The notes below the pieces were generated by a model, which was not told where the DNA came from, ran no database searches, and saw nothing but the letters and a program-made list of their open reading frames with translations. Below, one piece after another: positions 53,085 through 61,330 of a stretch of 64,000 nucleotides of DNA. The stretch is from Enterococcus_D sp050529585 (GTDB lineage Bacteria; Bacillota; Bacilli; Lactobacillales; Enterococcaceae). Location: positions 1,736,001 through 1,800,000 of the forward strand of contig NZ_CP172882.1 of NCBI RefSeq assembly GCF_050529585.1, written 5' to 3'. How positions within the stretch are numbered: position 1 is the stretch's first letter; every line of letters starts with the position of its first letter. The position numbers and the translations under genes are program-made.

Positions 53085-53687
53085 TTATTGGTCAAAACGA
53101 TCCAATCGGTAGGTTTCGATCACTGAAACAATCTTAGTGGCATAATCTGGATCCGTTGCATATCCTGCATCTTGCAATGCTTGCGCGGCTGTCTGATAAT
53201 CCGTCGCGGTCAGCACTTGCTCATACAAAGCCGGATTCCAATCGACACCATTCACAAAAAGCATGGTGTGATCATCCATTGATTCTTCCCATGAATCATA
53301 GACCCGGAAATCTCCTTGAATCGTTACCCATTCCCCATTATAAAACTCTTGGGTATCTAATGTCACTTTTTTTGAATGACCAAATGATTTAATACCAAAT
53401 AAATTATGGTATTCACTTGCCAAGGTACTTTTTCCCCAATCTGATTCCAATATTGCTTGGCCTAAAATAATACTGGGTAAGATTCCATACCCTGTTTGCA
53501 ATTCTTTGGCATGTGGGGCCAAACGATCAATAAATTCTTGTTGCGTCAATTCTTCTGAAGCCTCTTGATTGCTTTGCGGTACTGGATCTGCCAAACTATT
53601 CAATGAGAAAATAAAGGCGATCCCTATCAAAATCAAACCCAAAAAGACCAAAGGAAAACGGCTATTCTTTTTCTTTTTTCTTGCCAT
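53085..53687 (-). CDS. Membrane-anchored N-acetylglucosaminidase (GH73)
   Basis: 200 aa from ATG 53687. Basic start MARKKKKNSR, a signal-anchor at about residues 11-33, a short linker and the GH73 domain with catalytic Glu81 in GQAILESDWGKS, then NLFGIKSFG and VYDSWEESMDDHTMLFVNG. There are no LysM or other wall-binding repeats, so it is the short type held in the membrane. It cuts the glycan strands of peptidoglycan. Neighbour vanY-type gene 7 bp upstream. Confidence 0.9.
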   Translation of the reverse strand: MARKKKKNSRFPLVFLGLILIGIAFIFSLNSLADPVPQSNQEASEELTQQEFIDRLAPHAKELQTGYGILPSIILGQAILESDWGKSTLASEYHNLFGIKSFGHSKKVTLDTQEFYNGEWVTIQGDFRVYDSWEESMDDHTMLFVNGVDWNPALYEQVLTATDYQTAAQALQDAGYATDPDYATKIVSVIETYRLDRFDQ

Positions 53688-53694
53688 TATATGA

Positions 53695-54501
53695 TTACCG
53701 CTCCTTTGCTTGGTCAATAAACTCTTCAAACGTCAGTTGATTTTCTTCAATATATGTCGCTGCTTCCACACCTACATAACGTAAATGCCATGGTTCATAA
53801 TCGATGTGAGTAATCTCGTATTTACCCTTCGGATAACGGACGATAAACCCATATTCTCGCGCATGCTGCTGGATCCATTTACCACCATCTGTATCGCCAA
53901 ATTTATGGTCCAACACATCAGTTGTATGATCTTGATACCACGCTTCATCAACGACATCAACAGCTAAGCCAGTATGGTGTTCACTATAGCCTGGTTCTGT
54001 AAAAGTTAGTTTCGTCGTTTTTGTCGCTTCTTCTTTCGTATCTCCTCGCCCCATCAACATATCCACATTGGCATCAAAGATTTCTTTTTGATAAGCGACT
54101 GATCGGTAAGCCGATACCATCACCAAAGGATGCTGCGCTTTTTTGGCTGCTTCTGCCAACGCTTCATATGCAGAGACGATACGTTTATCGACTAAGTAGC
54201 CATTGCTTAATTTTGCTAAGCCGGATTGGGCGATTTCTTGATCGATTTTATTCTGCGGTCCAACTAAGACCATTGACCAATCGCTTAGCGAAACATCAGG
54301 AAACGTGTCATCGAGACTTTCACTTGTCGTCTCCGTTTGTTGTGTTGTAGATTCTGTTGTAAATGTACTTGATTGCTCTTTTACACGACTGTTTTGCGTA
54401 CTAGCTGTTTTATTTAAAACAGACCCTTTGCCAATTTCCACTGACAAAAAAACCAATACCAAAAAAGAAGCAGCCGCGATTATACCATAATACTTCTTCA
54501 A
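53695..54501 (-). CDS. VanY-type D-alanyl-D-alanine carboxypeptidase (M15B)
   Basis: 268 aa. Signal-anchor (residues 5-22), a Ser/Thr-rich linker (30-62), then the peptidase domain with S173-x-H175-x2-G-x-A-x-D182 and E236-P-W-H239 as zinc and catalytic residues. It trims the terminal D-Ala from pentapeptides outside the membrane. A chromosomal housekeeping enzyme: no van ligase or sensor genes are near, so glycopeptide resistance is not implied. It lies between a hypothetical gene and the GH73 gene in one operon. Confidence 0.92.
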   Translation of the reverse strand: MKKYYGIIAAASFLVLVFLSVEIGKGSVLNKTASTQNSRVKEQSSTFTTESTTQQTETTSESLDDTFPDVSLSDWSMVLVGPQNKIDQEIAQSGLAKLSNGYLVDKRIVSAYEALAEAAKKAQHPLVMVSAYRSVAYQKEIFDANVDMLMGRGDTKEEATKTTKLTFTEPGYSEHHTGLAVDVVDEAWYQDHTTDVLDHKFGDTDGGKWIQQHAREYGFIVRYPKGKYEITHIDYEPWHLRYVGVEAATYIEENQLTFEEFIDQAKER

Positions 54502-54514
54502 ATAAATCCTACCT

Positions 54515-55018
54515 TTAATGATAAGTTTCTTCTAAATTCTCTTTGACCCATGTCAGCAATTCGACTTTATCATTTTTGATTTGCTGTTGCACGAATGCGG
54601 GTAAGCGGAAATTCAGAATATCGTCATAGCCCCATTCATCATACGTAATACTGACTCTCAAATCAAGGTATTGGACCATTTCTTCAGATTGTGTTAATAT
54701 TTCTGCTTTTGCCAAATCGCTGCCCAGCCATTTTCTGGCGATCTGGGTCTTCATTTTTTTGAATTCTTGTACACCTAGATTGCGTTTTTCTGGATAGATA
54801 ACAGTTTGACGTACAATCTTTTGGATCAGCATCCACTCATAATCCGAAAATAGCAATTTGACTTTTTGATTTTCAGCTGGTGATAAACTGATCTTTCCAG
54901 CTTTCCATGCTTCCCACTGCGCTGCTTTTAGGCCTAGTTGATTTTCATAGAACTGGCTTTCAGATGAATACTGCTCAATAATTGTGTTCAAAATAATAGC
55001 AATTGATACGTGATGCAT
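54515..55018 (-). CDS. Hypothetical protein, 167 aa, helical
   Basis: Unrecognised. It starts with ATG 55018 after GGAGGGG and is the first gene of the cell-wall operon, 13 bp before the VanY-type gene. The N-terminal 70 residues (NQLGLKAAQWEAWKAGKISLSP) look like a cro/HTH-style helix set: a candidate DNA-binding part, but weak. The rest is helical with acidic ends (WGYDDILNFRLPAFVQQQ). No membrane segment. Confidence 0.65.
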   Translation of the reverse strand: MHHVSIAIILNTIIEQYSSESQFYENQLGLKAAQWEAWKAGKISLSPAENQKVKLLFSDYEWMLIQKIVRQTVIYPEKRNLGVQEFKKMKTQIARKWLGSDLAKAEILTQSEEMVQYLDLRVSITYDEWGYDDILNFRLPAFVQQQIKNDKVELLTWVKENLEETYH

Positions 55019-55115
55019 GCTTATCCCCTCCTACTCTTTATTTTACTGAAAGCTGTGACGAAAAGAAACTTTTTGTATTTTTTTTTGATTATTTTAAACA
55101 TTCTTGGAAGTTTGC

Positions 55116-55121
55116 TATACT
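55116..55121 (+). promoter_or_regulatory. Extended -10 promoter of the oxidoreductase gene
   Basis: TGC-TATACT, with TATACT at 55116-55121, 24 bp before the ATG. The -35 region is poor, consistent with an extended -10 promoter. Confidence 0.5.
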
Positions 55122-55144
55122 AAATCATGAAGGAGATGATAGTT

Positions 55145-56098
55145 ATGAAAAAATATCGTTGGGGCATGATTGGTTTAGGCGATATTGCCAGCCAATTTGC
55201 CGCTGGTTTTGATAGTCCAAACAGTGAATTATACGGAGTGAGCGCCCGCAGTTTGCCAAAAGTTGAAGCATTTGCAGCGCAATATCAGATTCCAAAAGCT
55301 TACGCGACAACGGAAGATCTTCTTGACGATCCGATGATCGATATTGTCTATATTGCCGTACCAAATGATCTGCATCATGAATTTATTATGAAATCATTAT
55401 TGGCAGGCAAACATGTTCTTTGTGAAAAAGCAATAACCACTAATGCGGATGCGTTAGCTGAAGAGTTAGCATTGGCAAAAGAAAAACAATTGATTCTAGA
55501 AGAAGCAATGACGATTTTCAATATGCCTCTTTACGCTGCTTTGAGAGAACAAATCAATACTGGTCGCCTTGGTAAACTAAAAATGATCCAAGCACCTTTT
55601 GGGAGTTATAAAGATCCAGACCCTACCAATCGTTTCTTCAATCCTGATCTAGGCGGCGGAGCACTTTTAGATATCGGCACCTATGCTGTTTCCTTCGCAC
55701 GCTTTTTCATGAGTGAGGCGCCGGAGGTTACTTATAGCGATATGAAACCTTTTTCTACTGGTGTTGACGAGCAATCAGTGACGATTTTACGCAATCCACT
55801 GGATGAAATGGCCAATGTCACATTGACATTTCAAGCAAAAATGCCCAAAACAGGTATCGTTGCTTTCGAAGAAGGGTACATCACAATAGACGAATATCCT
55901 CGTGCAGATCAAGCCATGATCCATTTCCGTGACGGCAAAACAGAAACTGTAGCTGTTGGTGATACAAACCAAGCATTGAATTATGAAATCGATAATATGC
56001 TGAAAACGATTGAAGGAAAATCAGCTGGTTCTATTCACTTAACGACAGATGTCATCAATCTACTCGATCAAATGCAAGCCTTTTGGGCCCAACAATAA
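55145..56098 (+). CDS. Gfo/Idh/MocA family NAD(P)-dependent oxidoreductase
   Basis: 317 aa from ATG 55145 (AAGGAG 9 bp upstream). Rossmann loop WGMIGLGDIASQFAAGF, the EKAITTN motif after HVLCEKA and the central GGGALLDIGTYAVSFARFF. It oxidises or reduces a sugar or sugar-like substrate in the cytosol; trans-dihydrodiol dehydrogenase-like members have the same size. Substrate unknown. Single gene with own promoter and terminator. Confidence 0.9.
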   Translation: MKKYRWGMIGLGDIASQFAAGFDSPNSELYGVSARSLPKVEAFAAQYQIPKAYATTEDLLDDPMIDIVYIAVPNDLHHEFIMKSLLAGKHVLCEKAITTNADALAEELALAKEKQLILEEAMTIFNMPLYAALREQINTGRLGKLKMIQAPFGSYKDPDPTNRFFNPDLGGGALLDIGTYAVSFARFFMSEAPEVTYSDMKPFSTGVDEQSVTILRNPLDEMANVTLTFQAKMPKTGIVAFEEGYITIDEYPRADQAMIHFRDGKTETVAVGDTNQALNYEIDNMLKTIEGKSAGSIHLTTDVINLLDQMQAFWAQQ

Positions 56099-56136
56099 AC
56101 AAAGCCCCTTGCGAGATGCAAGGGGCTTTGTTTATG
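56095..56136. terminator. Bidirectional terminator, 17-bp stem
   Basis: TAAACAAAGCCCCTTGC (56096-56112) and its complement (56118-56134), loop GAGAT. It overlaps the stop codons of both convergent genes. Confidence 0.85.
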
Positions 56137-57109
56137 ATGGTATCCCATGATTGCCAGGCGGCTTTATTTGTTCTGAAAAGTCTGCTTTTACCTCGATAAA
56201 ACTTTTAAAAGTCTGCAAGAACCGAAAAAGCAGCGCTCGGTTCTCGAATTCGTTCCGCGTTTGGGGCAGAGGCTTTTGACGATAGTCTTCATAGAGCGCA
56301 TCTATTTTTGCTAAAATCAGCTGGCCGTCATTGTTCTCATGGAAAGTTTCTGACGTATAGTACAAAACTGATTGAAAGGCCTTGGTATAGGCTTCTTCTA
56401 CATGAATATGTTGCATGATTTCCGTCATGTCCATCAATAGTCGTGCTTGCGTTTGGCGCATGGCAAAATAGGCTTCATAGTATCCTGTTGCAGAAGTCCA
56501 TTGGTTTTCTTGATGGATTTTGGCCTGATAGAGCCCTTTTTTGATTTCATCAAATAAAGTCTCGCAAAGATTCGGTAGACCTGCGGTTTCAATGGTATTG
56601 AATGAAGATGCCATTTCTTTTAAAAGACTTTTAAAAGTTTGTTCGACAGATTGTTGTGCTTTTTGCAGTTTTTCTTCCCCATTAGGCATATATAGATTGA
56701 ACAGCAAAGCAAAGCCAATCCCGATACTCATCAATAAAAATGCATTGCCAATCAGAGGCAGCGCAAAGGAGCCTTCCATCAAATAGTGGGTGACCAACAC
56801 CGAGTTGACTACGATGCCATCAGTTAGCCCGAAGTAGACCGCAATTGGAATAAATAAAAATAAAAACAAGACAAAACCAAGAGGGCTATACCCCAAAAGA
56901 TGGAAACTGACGAAAGCCAATGCTGTCGCTATTGCCAATGAAATCAAGCGGCCAATACCAGTAAATAGCGATGTTTTCTTCGTATTGCCGACACTCAAAA
57001 TAGCGATAATACCGGCAGCTGGTGCATAGAGCAAACCAATGCTTTGTGCCAAATACATGGACAATCCTGCGGCAATTGCCGTTTTGGTGGTTCTTAAACC
57101 AATTTTCAT
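56132..57109 (-). CDS. Aromatic acid exporter family (ArAE_1/FUSC) membrane protein with C-terminal domain
   Basis: 325 aa. Six membrane segments in the first 140 residues (LRTTKTAIAAGLSMYLAQSIG start, FVSFHLLGYSPLGFVLFLFLF), then a cytosolic helical domain (about 145-325) with EKLQKAQQSVEQTFKSLLKEM, as in DUF939 with its C-terminal domain. Possibly an efflux or stress protein; substrate unknown. It is divergent from a second member at 57205. Confidence 0.85.
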   Translation of the reverse strand: MKIGLRTTKTAIAAGLSMYLAQSIGLLYAPAAGIIAILSVGNTKKTSLFTGIGRLISLAIATALAFVSFHLLGYSPLGFVLFLFLFIPIAVYFGLTDGIVVNSVLVTHYLMEGSFALPLIGNAFLLMSIGIGFALLFNLYMPNGEEKLQKAQQSVEQTFKSLLKEMASSFNTIETAGLPNLCETLFDEIKKGLYQAKIHQENQWTSATGYYEAYFAMRQTQARLLMDMTEIMQHIHVEEAYTKAFQSVLYYTSETFHENNDGQLILAKIDALYEDYRQKPLPQTRNEFENRALLFRFLQTFKSFIEVKADFSEQIKPPGNHGIPS

Positions 57110-57204
57110 TTGATCACCTCCATGAAAGTATACTAGACATCAAGAGATAAGACTAGAATTTATACGTGCCTTTAGTTATGATAAGATAAAGGAGGAATCA
57201 AATC

Positions 57205-57810
57205 ATGAAATTAGGGCGCTTTCGCTTAGGCATGAGAACGATCAAAACCGCCATTGCTGTAATGCTCTGTATTCTTCTATTTCACTTTTTGGATCGGGGT
57301 CAACCGTTGATCGCGGCCCTATCTGCTGTGTTTTCATTGCGTCAAGATTTGACAACTACTTTGTCTTTTGGACGTTCTCGGATATTAGGCAATTCGATTG
57401 GTGGCGGCACAGCCATTTTTTATTTTTTGACAAAACAATACTTTCAACATGATTTTTTGATTGAGCTACTAGTATTGCCAGCATTGGTGATGTTTATTAT
57501 CGTTTTGTCCGATGGAATCAATAACAATTCGGGGATTATTTCGGGCATTGCGACAATGCTGTTGATCACGCTAAGTGTACCACAAGGAGAATCGATCATC
57601 TTTGCACTTGATCGGGTGTTGGATACGTTTATCGGAACCTTGATTGCTTTAATGATCAATTTCGTGATTCGTCCGCCAGAAATAGAGAAAAAAGAAGAAA
57701 TCATTGAAGATTTAGCCGTCTTAAAACAAAAAGAAGCTGATCTGCAAGCCATGCTCCATGACGTGCAAGGAGCAATTTCAGAGAAAGAAAAAGAAGACCA
57801 GCAGCAATAA
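57205..57810 (+). CDS. Aromatic acid exporter family (ArAE_1/FUSC) membrane protein, short form
   Basis: 201 aa. The same beginning as its neighbour (LGMRTIKTAIAVMLCILLFH), about five membrane segments up to residue 155, IRPPEIEKKEE just after the last, then only a coiled-coil tail of 35-40 residues instead of the C-terminal domain. AAAGGAGG lies before the ATG. It is presumably a divergent paralogue of the 56132-57109 protein; they may act together or under different conditions. Confidence 0.85.
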   Translation: MKLGRFRLGMRTIKTAIAVMLCILLFHFLDRGQPLIAALSAVFSLRQDLTTTLSFGRSRILGNSIGGGTAIFYFLTKQYFQHDFLIELLVLPALVMFIIVLSDGINNNSGIISGIATMLLITLSVPQGESIIFALDRVLDTFIGTLIALMINFVIRPPEIEKKEEIIEDLAVLKQKEADLQAMLHDVQGAISEKEKEDQQQ

Positions 57811-57817
57811 CAGGCCC

Positions 57818-57872
57818 AAACAATATAGGCGTTAAGAAGAACAAGTCGTTCTTCTTAACGCCTATATTGTTT
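57818..57872. terminator. Bidirectional terminator with a perfect 25-bp stem
   Basis: Arms 57818-57842 and 57848-57872, loop AAGTC; T run on the plus side and an A run on the minus side. It lies between convergent genes, touching the SDR stop codon. Confidence 0.85.
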
Positions 57873-57873
57873 T

Positions 57874-58728
57874 TCAACTTATTGTTTGGTTTAAATGATC
57901 TGCAATTTCTCGCTGGGTTTGTGTCCATAGTTTTCGCATTTGCTGGTTTTTGTGTGGTATTTTTAATGGTGTGATCTGTCGATCCACAAAGTATTGACCA
58001 GAGATATCTGCAACCTCAGAACTGGTTGCTAAATAAATAGCGGTATCGGCACCTTGTGCTGGTGTTTTGAAAAATGGTGTCAACACTTTATAAACAGCTT
58101 TGCCAAAGCCGGTTTTACGACTGACACCTAAGCTTGTTGCGACTGCACCCGGATGCAAGGCATTCACAGTAATATCCGTATTACGCAACTGGTCAGCAAA
58201 AGCTTCTGCCATCAAGATCATCGCTTTCTTTGAACGGCCATATTCCCGCCAGGGCAAGAATCCCTCCACATCAAAAAATGCTTGGTCTTTATCTGGAACA
58301 AATTTGTAGGCATCAGAAGCAACAACGACAATTCGGGCACGATCTGCTTTTTTGAGCAATGGCAGCAACAAACGTGTCAACTCAAAGTGTCCGACATAAT
58401 TGACACCCATCATTTGTTCAAAACCATCTTTGGTCCACTCTTTTTTTAACGTTACAACCCCCGCATTGTTGATCAAGACATCAATTTTATCAAAACGTGC
58501 ATGCATTTCAGCTGCCGACCTTTGTACGCTTTCTAAAGAACCTAAATCGCCTATCACCAAGTCAATCGCTTGATTTCCTGTACTTGCTTGCAACGCTTTT
58601 TGGGCAGCTGCTCCTCTTTTGGAAGAACGGCAATACATGATGATATGCGCACCTTCCTTCGCCAGTACTTCGGCAGTTGCATAACCTATACCAGCGTTGG
58701 CACCTGTGATCACAATTGTTTTGTCCAT
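57874..58728 (-). CDS. Short-chain dehydrogenase/reductase (retinol dehydrogenase-like)
   Basis: 284 aa. Cofactor motif TGANAGIG (8-15), NNAG in VLINNAGVVTLKKEW, catalytic Ser in VVVASDAYKF and Tyr/Lys in YGRSKKAMILM. R near the second strand (MYCRSSKRG) suggests NADP(H). Substrate unknown. GAGGTG precedes ATG 58728. Confidence 0.9.
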   Translation of the reverse strand: MDKTIVITGANAGIGYATAEVLAKEGAHIIMYCRSSKRGAAAQKALQASTGNQAIDLVIGDLGSLESVQRSAAEMHARFDKIDVLINNAGVVTLKKEWTKDGFEQMMGVNYVGHFELTRLLLPLLKKADRARIVVVASDAYKFVPDKDQAFFDVEGFLPWREYGRSKKAMILMAEAFADQLRNTDITVNALHPGAVATSLGVSRKTGFGKAVYKVLTPFFKTPAQGADTAIYLATSSEVADISGQYFVDRQITPLKIPHKNQQMRKLWTQTQREIADHLNQTIS

Positions 58729-58836
58729 CTCACACCTCCTCTTACACAGTATATCAAGCCGCTGCTGAATCAGCGAGTAATAAGCAGGTTTAACAAAGTA
58801 CTGCTCTTGCCACTAAATACTTTAATTGCAGATAAA

Positions 58837-58870
58837 AAACCGATTAGACAAAACGCCCAACCGGTTTCAT
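58837..58870 (-). terminator. Terminator of nagA
   Basis: Minus-strand stem AAACCGGTT (58867-58859) and AATCGGTTT (58845-58837), one G-U pair, followed by TTT. Confidence 0.6.
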
Positions 58871-58887
58871 ATAAAAGTAAGGATAGA

Positions 58888-60033
58888 TTATGCTTCGTAA
58901 CGACATACACCATCTAGGTAAGTCGCTTGCAGATTCATTTCAGGATCTAACACGATAAAATCAGCCGCACGCCCTGCTTTGATCATGCCGCAAACATCAT
59001 CGATTTTACAGCTGGTCGCTGGTACCAAACTTGCCATCATAATGGCTTCTTGTGGTGTAGCAATGCCCCATTCAACGACATTTTTGATTGCTTCTTTTAG
59101 TTTCAAAATACTACCGGCCAAATTGCCTTCTGCCAAACGGGCTGTCCCCTCTTTGACAACAACAGGGAATTCACCTAATACATAATCACCATCAGGCATC
59201 CCGCCTGCCATCATGCAATCCGTAATCAAAGCAACGTGATCATGACCCGCTTTTTCCATCAAAATTTCTGCAGCTTGTGGATGTACATGGTGGCCATCAC
59301 AAATCAATTCAGAAAAGACTTGATCTAATGACAACAACGCACCGACCATTCCTGGTTCCCGATGATTCAATCCACGCATCCCGTTGAAAGCATGAACGAA
59401 GACACTCGCTCCAGCTTCAACAGCAGCTTGCGCTTCCGCTAATGTCCCATTACTATGCCCCAATGCAACAACTACGCCTTCATCAGTGACAGTTGATACA
59501 AATTCGCTGACTCCTTGACGTTCAGGTGCTAAAGCGATTTTTTTGATGATTCCGCCAGAAGCCTGTTGCCAGTCATGGAATGTATCTAAATCAGGATCGC
59601 CAAAGTAAATCGGATTTTGTGCCCCTTTATGTTCTTCTGTAAAGAAAGGTCCTTCAAAATAGATCCCTTGAATTTTGGCCCCATTGACATCATCTTTGAC
59701 TTGACCAATCGTTTTTGCCACATCACGCAAACGTTCTTTGCTTGACGTTAATGTAGTCGGTAAAAACGATGTCACACCACAAGATAATAAGCCTTCAGAC
59801 ATCACTTTGATGCCATCCGCATCATTGTCCATCACATCATGGTTCATGTATCCATGGATATGCGTATCCACTAAGCCAGGTGCTATCCATTTGCCAGAAT
59901 AATCGACTACATTTGCGTTCGCTGGTGCTTCTTCAAGAATGTCACCAAACTTTCCCTCTTTCACTTCAAGGTAACCGGGTCCATGTACTGCCGATTTCAA
60001 AAAGAATTTATCCGCATAAATATATTGATTCAT
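58888..60033 (-). CDS. nagA: N-acetylglucosamine-6-phosphate deacetylase
   Basis: 381 aa. Metal-site motifs GLVDTHIHGYMNHD and EGPFFTEEHKGAQNP, HAFNGM and the catalytic Asp in LITDCMMAGGMPDGDY. It deacetylates GlcNAc-6-phosphate from wall recycling or imported GlcNAc to glucosamine-6-phosphate. AGGAGCGA precedes ATG. The promoter TTGACT (60093-60088), 17 bp, TAATTT (60070-60065) lies just before it, at the end of the regulator gene. Confidence 0.96.
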   Translation of the reverse strand: MNQYIYADKFFLKSAVHGPGYLEVKEGKFGDILEEAPANANVVDYSGKWIAPGLVDTHIHGYMNHDVMDNDADGIKVMSEGLLSCGVTSFLPTTLTSSKERLRDVAKTIGQVKDDVNGAKIQGIYFEGPFFTEEHKGAQNPIYFGDPDLDTFHDWQQASGGIIKKIALAPERQGVSEFVSTVTDEGVVVALGHSNGTLAEAQAAVEAGASVFVHAFNGMRGLNHREPGMVGALLSLDQVFSELICDGHHVHPQAAEILMEKAGHDHVALITDCMMAGGMPDGDYVLGEFPVVVKEGTARLAEGNLAGSILKLKEAIKNVVEWGIATPQEAIMMASLVPATSCKIDDVCGMIKAGRAADFIVLDPEMNLQATYLDGVCRYEA

Positions 60034-60064
60034 CTAGATCGCTCCTCTATTTCTTTCTCCTTTA

Positions 60065-60093
60065 AAATTACTCTTATTTGACGGATAAGTCAA
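60065..60093 (-). promoter_or_regulatory. nagA promoter
   Basis: TTGACT (60093-60088) and TAATTT (60070-60065) with 17 bp spacing on the minus strand; no terminator separates it from the regulator gene, so read-through is also possible. Confidence 0.6.
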
Positions 60094-60100
60094 GAAAGGT

Positions 60101-60946
60101 CTACACCATTTTAACAGATTGCTGAATATCAACCACTGCCCGATACAACTGAAAACTTTTTTTTGCTGCTTGCTCCTCTTTCATCATCATTAAAATTTGT
60201 GCTTTGATTTCAAATAATTCTTCTAAAAAGTAAAAACTGTTTTTTCCTCTTGCTAAAGCAATGCCCTCTTCTATGATTTTCAATGAACGACATAGTTCAT
60301 TTTGCTGTTTCAAAAAAACGGCATAGTTGTAGTAGACTTTGGTCAATGCCGTCGTTAAACGTTCGGAAGGCAGTGCTTGCATGCTATCGTATGATTTTTC
60401 TAAATAAAAACGAGCATCTGCCAGTTGTTGCAAATCACTGTAGACACGACCCATGCAGCTAAGAATCCGTATTTCCATAACAGAAACATTGGTTTTATCT
60501 TGCTGATACGTAAAAGATAAGCCCTTCTTCAATGATTCAAGTGCTGACTCATAGTCTTGCTCAATAAAATAAGCACAACTCCCTAAGTAGTAATAGTACA
60601 TTTGCATATCGGTATCTAAATATAAATAATGTTTGATTTGTTTGTCCTGAAGCTTTTCAAGTAGCTCTTTGAATTGTTTATGAACAAAGTGAGATTCGAT
60701 TTGTGCGAATAGCTTGTTGGAGTGATTGATTTCTTCTGAGTGAAGCATCATGACTTGATCTAAAGTCACACCTAGACGCTGACAGATTTGGTACATCACC
60801 CAAACATTAGGTAATTCTTCATTATTCTCTATACGACTCAAGACACTTTGAGAACAAATGTCTTGGGCCAACATTTTTTGTGTCATTTTACGATTTTGAC
60901 GAATAGAACGAATGATTTGACCAAAAGATTCATTTTTTTTCTTCAT
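60101..60946 (-). CDS. Rgg/PlcR-type (RRNPP) transcriptional regulator with TPR domain
   Basis: 281 aa from ATG 60946 (GGAGGAAAATT upstream; the longer frame to 61006 includes the ribosome site). XRE helix-turn-helix at about 5-65 (IIRSIRQNRKMTQKMLAQD, SVLSRIENNEELP), followed by TPR-like helices (MQMYYYYLGSCAYFIEQDY and KVYYNYAVFLKQQNE). Such proteins bind short signal peptides through the TPR domain. No peptide gene was found nearby. A perfect 22-bp palindrome lies 43 bp upstream. Confidence 0.82.
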   Translation of the reverse strand: MKKKNESFGQIIRSIRQNRKMTQKMLAQDICSQSVLSRIENNEELPNVWVMYQICQRLGVTLDQVMMLHSEEINHSNKLFAQIESHFVHKQFKELLEKLQDKQIKHYLYLDTDMQMYYYYLGSCAYFIEQDYESALESLKKGLSFTYQQDKTNVSVMEIRILSCMGRVYSDLQQLADARFYLEKSYDSMQALPSERLTTALTKVYYNYAVFLKQQNELCRSLKIIEEGIALARGKNSFYFLEELFEIKAQILMMMKEEQAAKKSFQLYRAVVDIQQSVKMV

Positions 60947-60988
60947 AATTTTCCTCCGGCAGTCCCTAAAAAAAACGATTTTATAAGC

Positions 60989-61010
60989 AAAAATGCGAAT
61001 TCGCATTTTT
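60989..61010. promoter_or_regulatory. Perfect 22-bp palindrome (operator candidate)
   Basis: AAAAATGCGAA followed by its exact reverse complement. No spacer. It lies between the regulator start (60946) and the start of the divergent small gene (61106), at a position suited for control of both. Confidence 0.65.
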
Positions 61011-61105
61011 AATTTTCTTCATTTTAGCACATAATGGCAAAAAGGAAAGCAATTTCAACAATATCTTGTTATTTTTCAACAATTCTAAAAACTGAGGTGG
61101 GCGAA

Positions 61106-61285
61106 ATGACAATCGATAGTACGATCTTTTTTACATGGGAAGGTAAAACTTATGAGGCGGTCATTGAAAGAGAATATGAGAATTCCGTCCTCGTCCAAGT
61201 CAACGAACCAAGCTCGGAAATGCTGGAGAAGTTTACCAACCGTATGATCATCAGCAAAAAGAACTGTCAACAGACAATTGAATAA
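61106..61285 (+). CDS. DUF2187-like small protein, 59 aa
   Basis: ATG 61106 with GAGGTGGG 5 bp upstream; an in-frame ATG at 61034 has no ribosome site. MTIDSTIFFTWEGKTYEAV then IEREYENSVLVQVNEPSSE resembles the beta-barrel of DUF2187/YkvS proteins. Small, soluble, function unknown. Divergent from the Rgg-like regulator and ended by a strong terminator. Confidence 0.75.
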   Translation: MTIDSTIFFTWEGKTYEAVIEREYENSVLVQVNEPSSEMLEKFTNRMIISKKNCQQTIE

Positions 61286-61330
61286 AAAAAATCTGCTTTC
61301 TGACTGATGCCAGAAAGCAGATTTTTTTTA
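61284..61330. terminator. Bidirectional terminator
   Basis: Stem AAAAAATCTGCTTTCTG (from 61285) and CAGAAAGCAGATTTTTT (61311-61327), loop ACTGATGC. Between the convergent small gene and the aminotransferase. Confidence 0.85.

Noticed and set aside
53695..54501. VanY-type gene as part of a glycopeptide resistance cluster
   Set aside because: No van ligase, VanH, VanX or two-component genes are near; the neighbours are housekeeping wall enzymes.
61034..61105. N-terminal extension of the DUF2187-like frame, possibly a signal peptide for the Rgg-type regulator
   Set aside because: It has no ribosome site, while ATG 61106 has a good one, and its sequence is not hydrophobic enough for an SHP-type pheromone.
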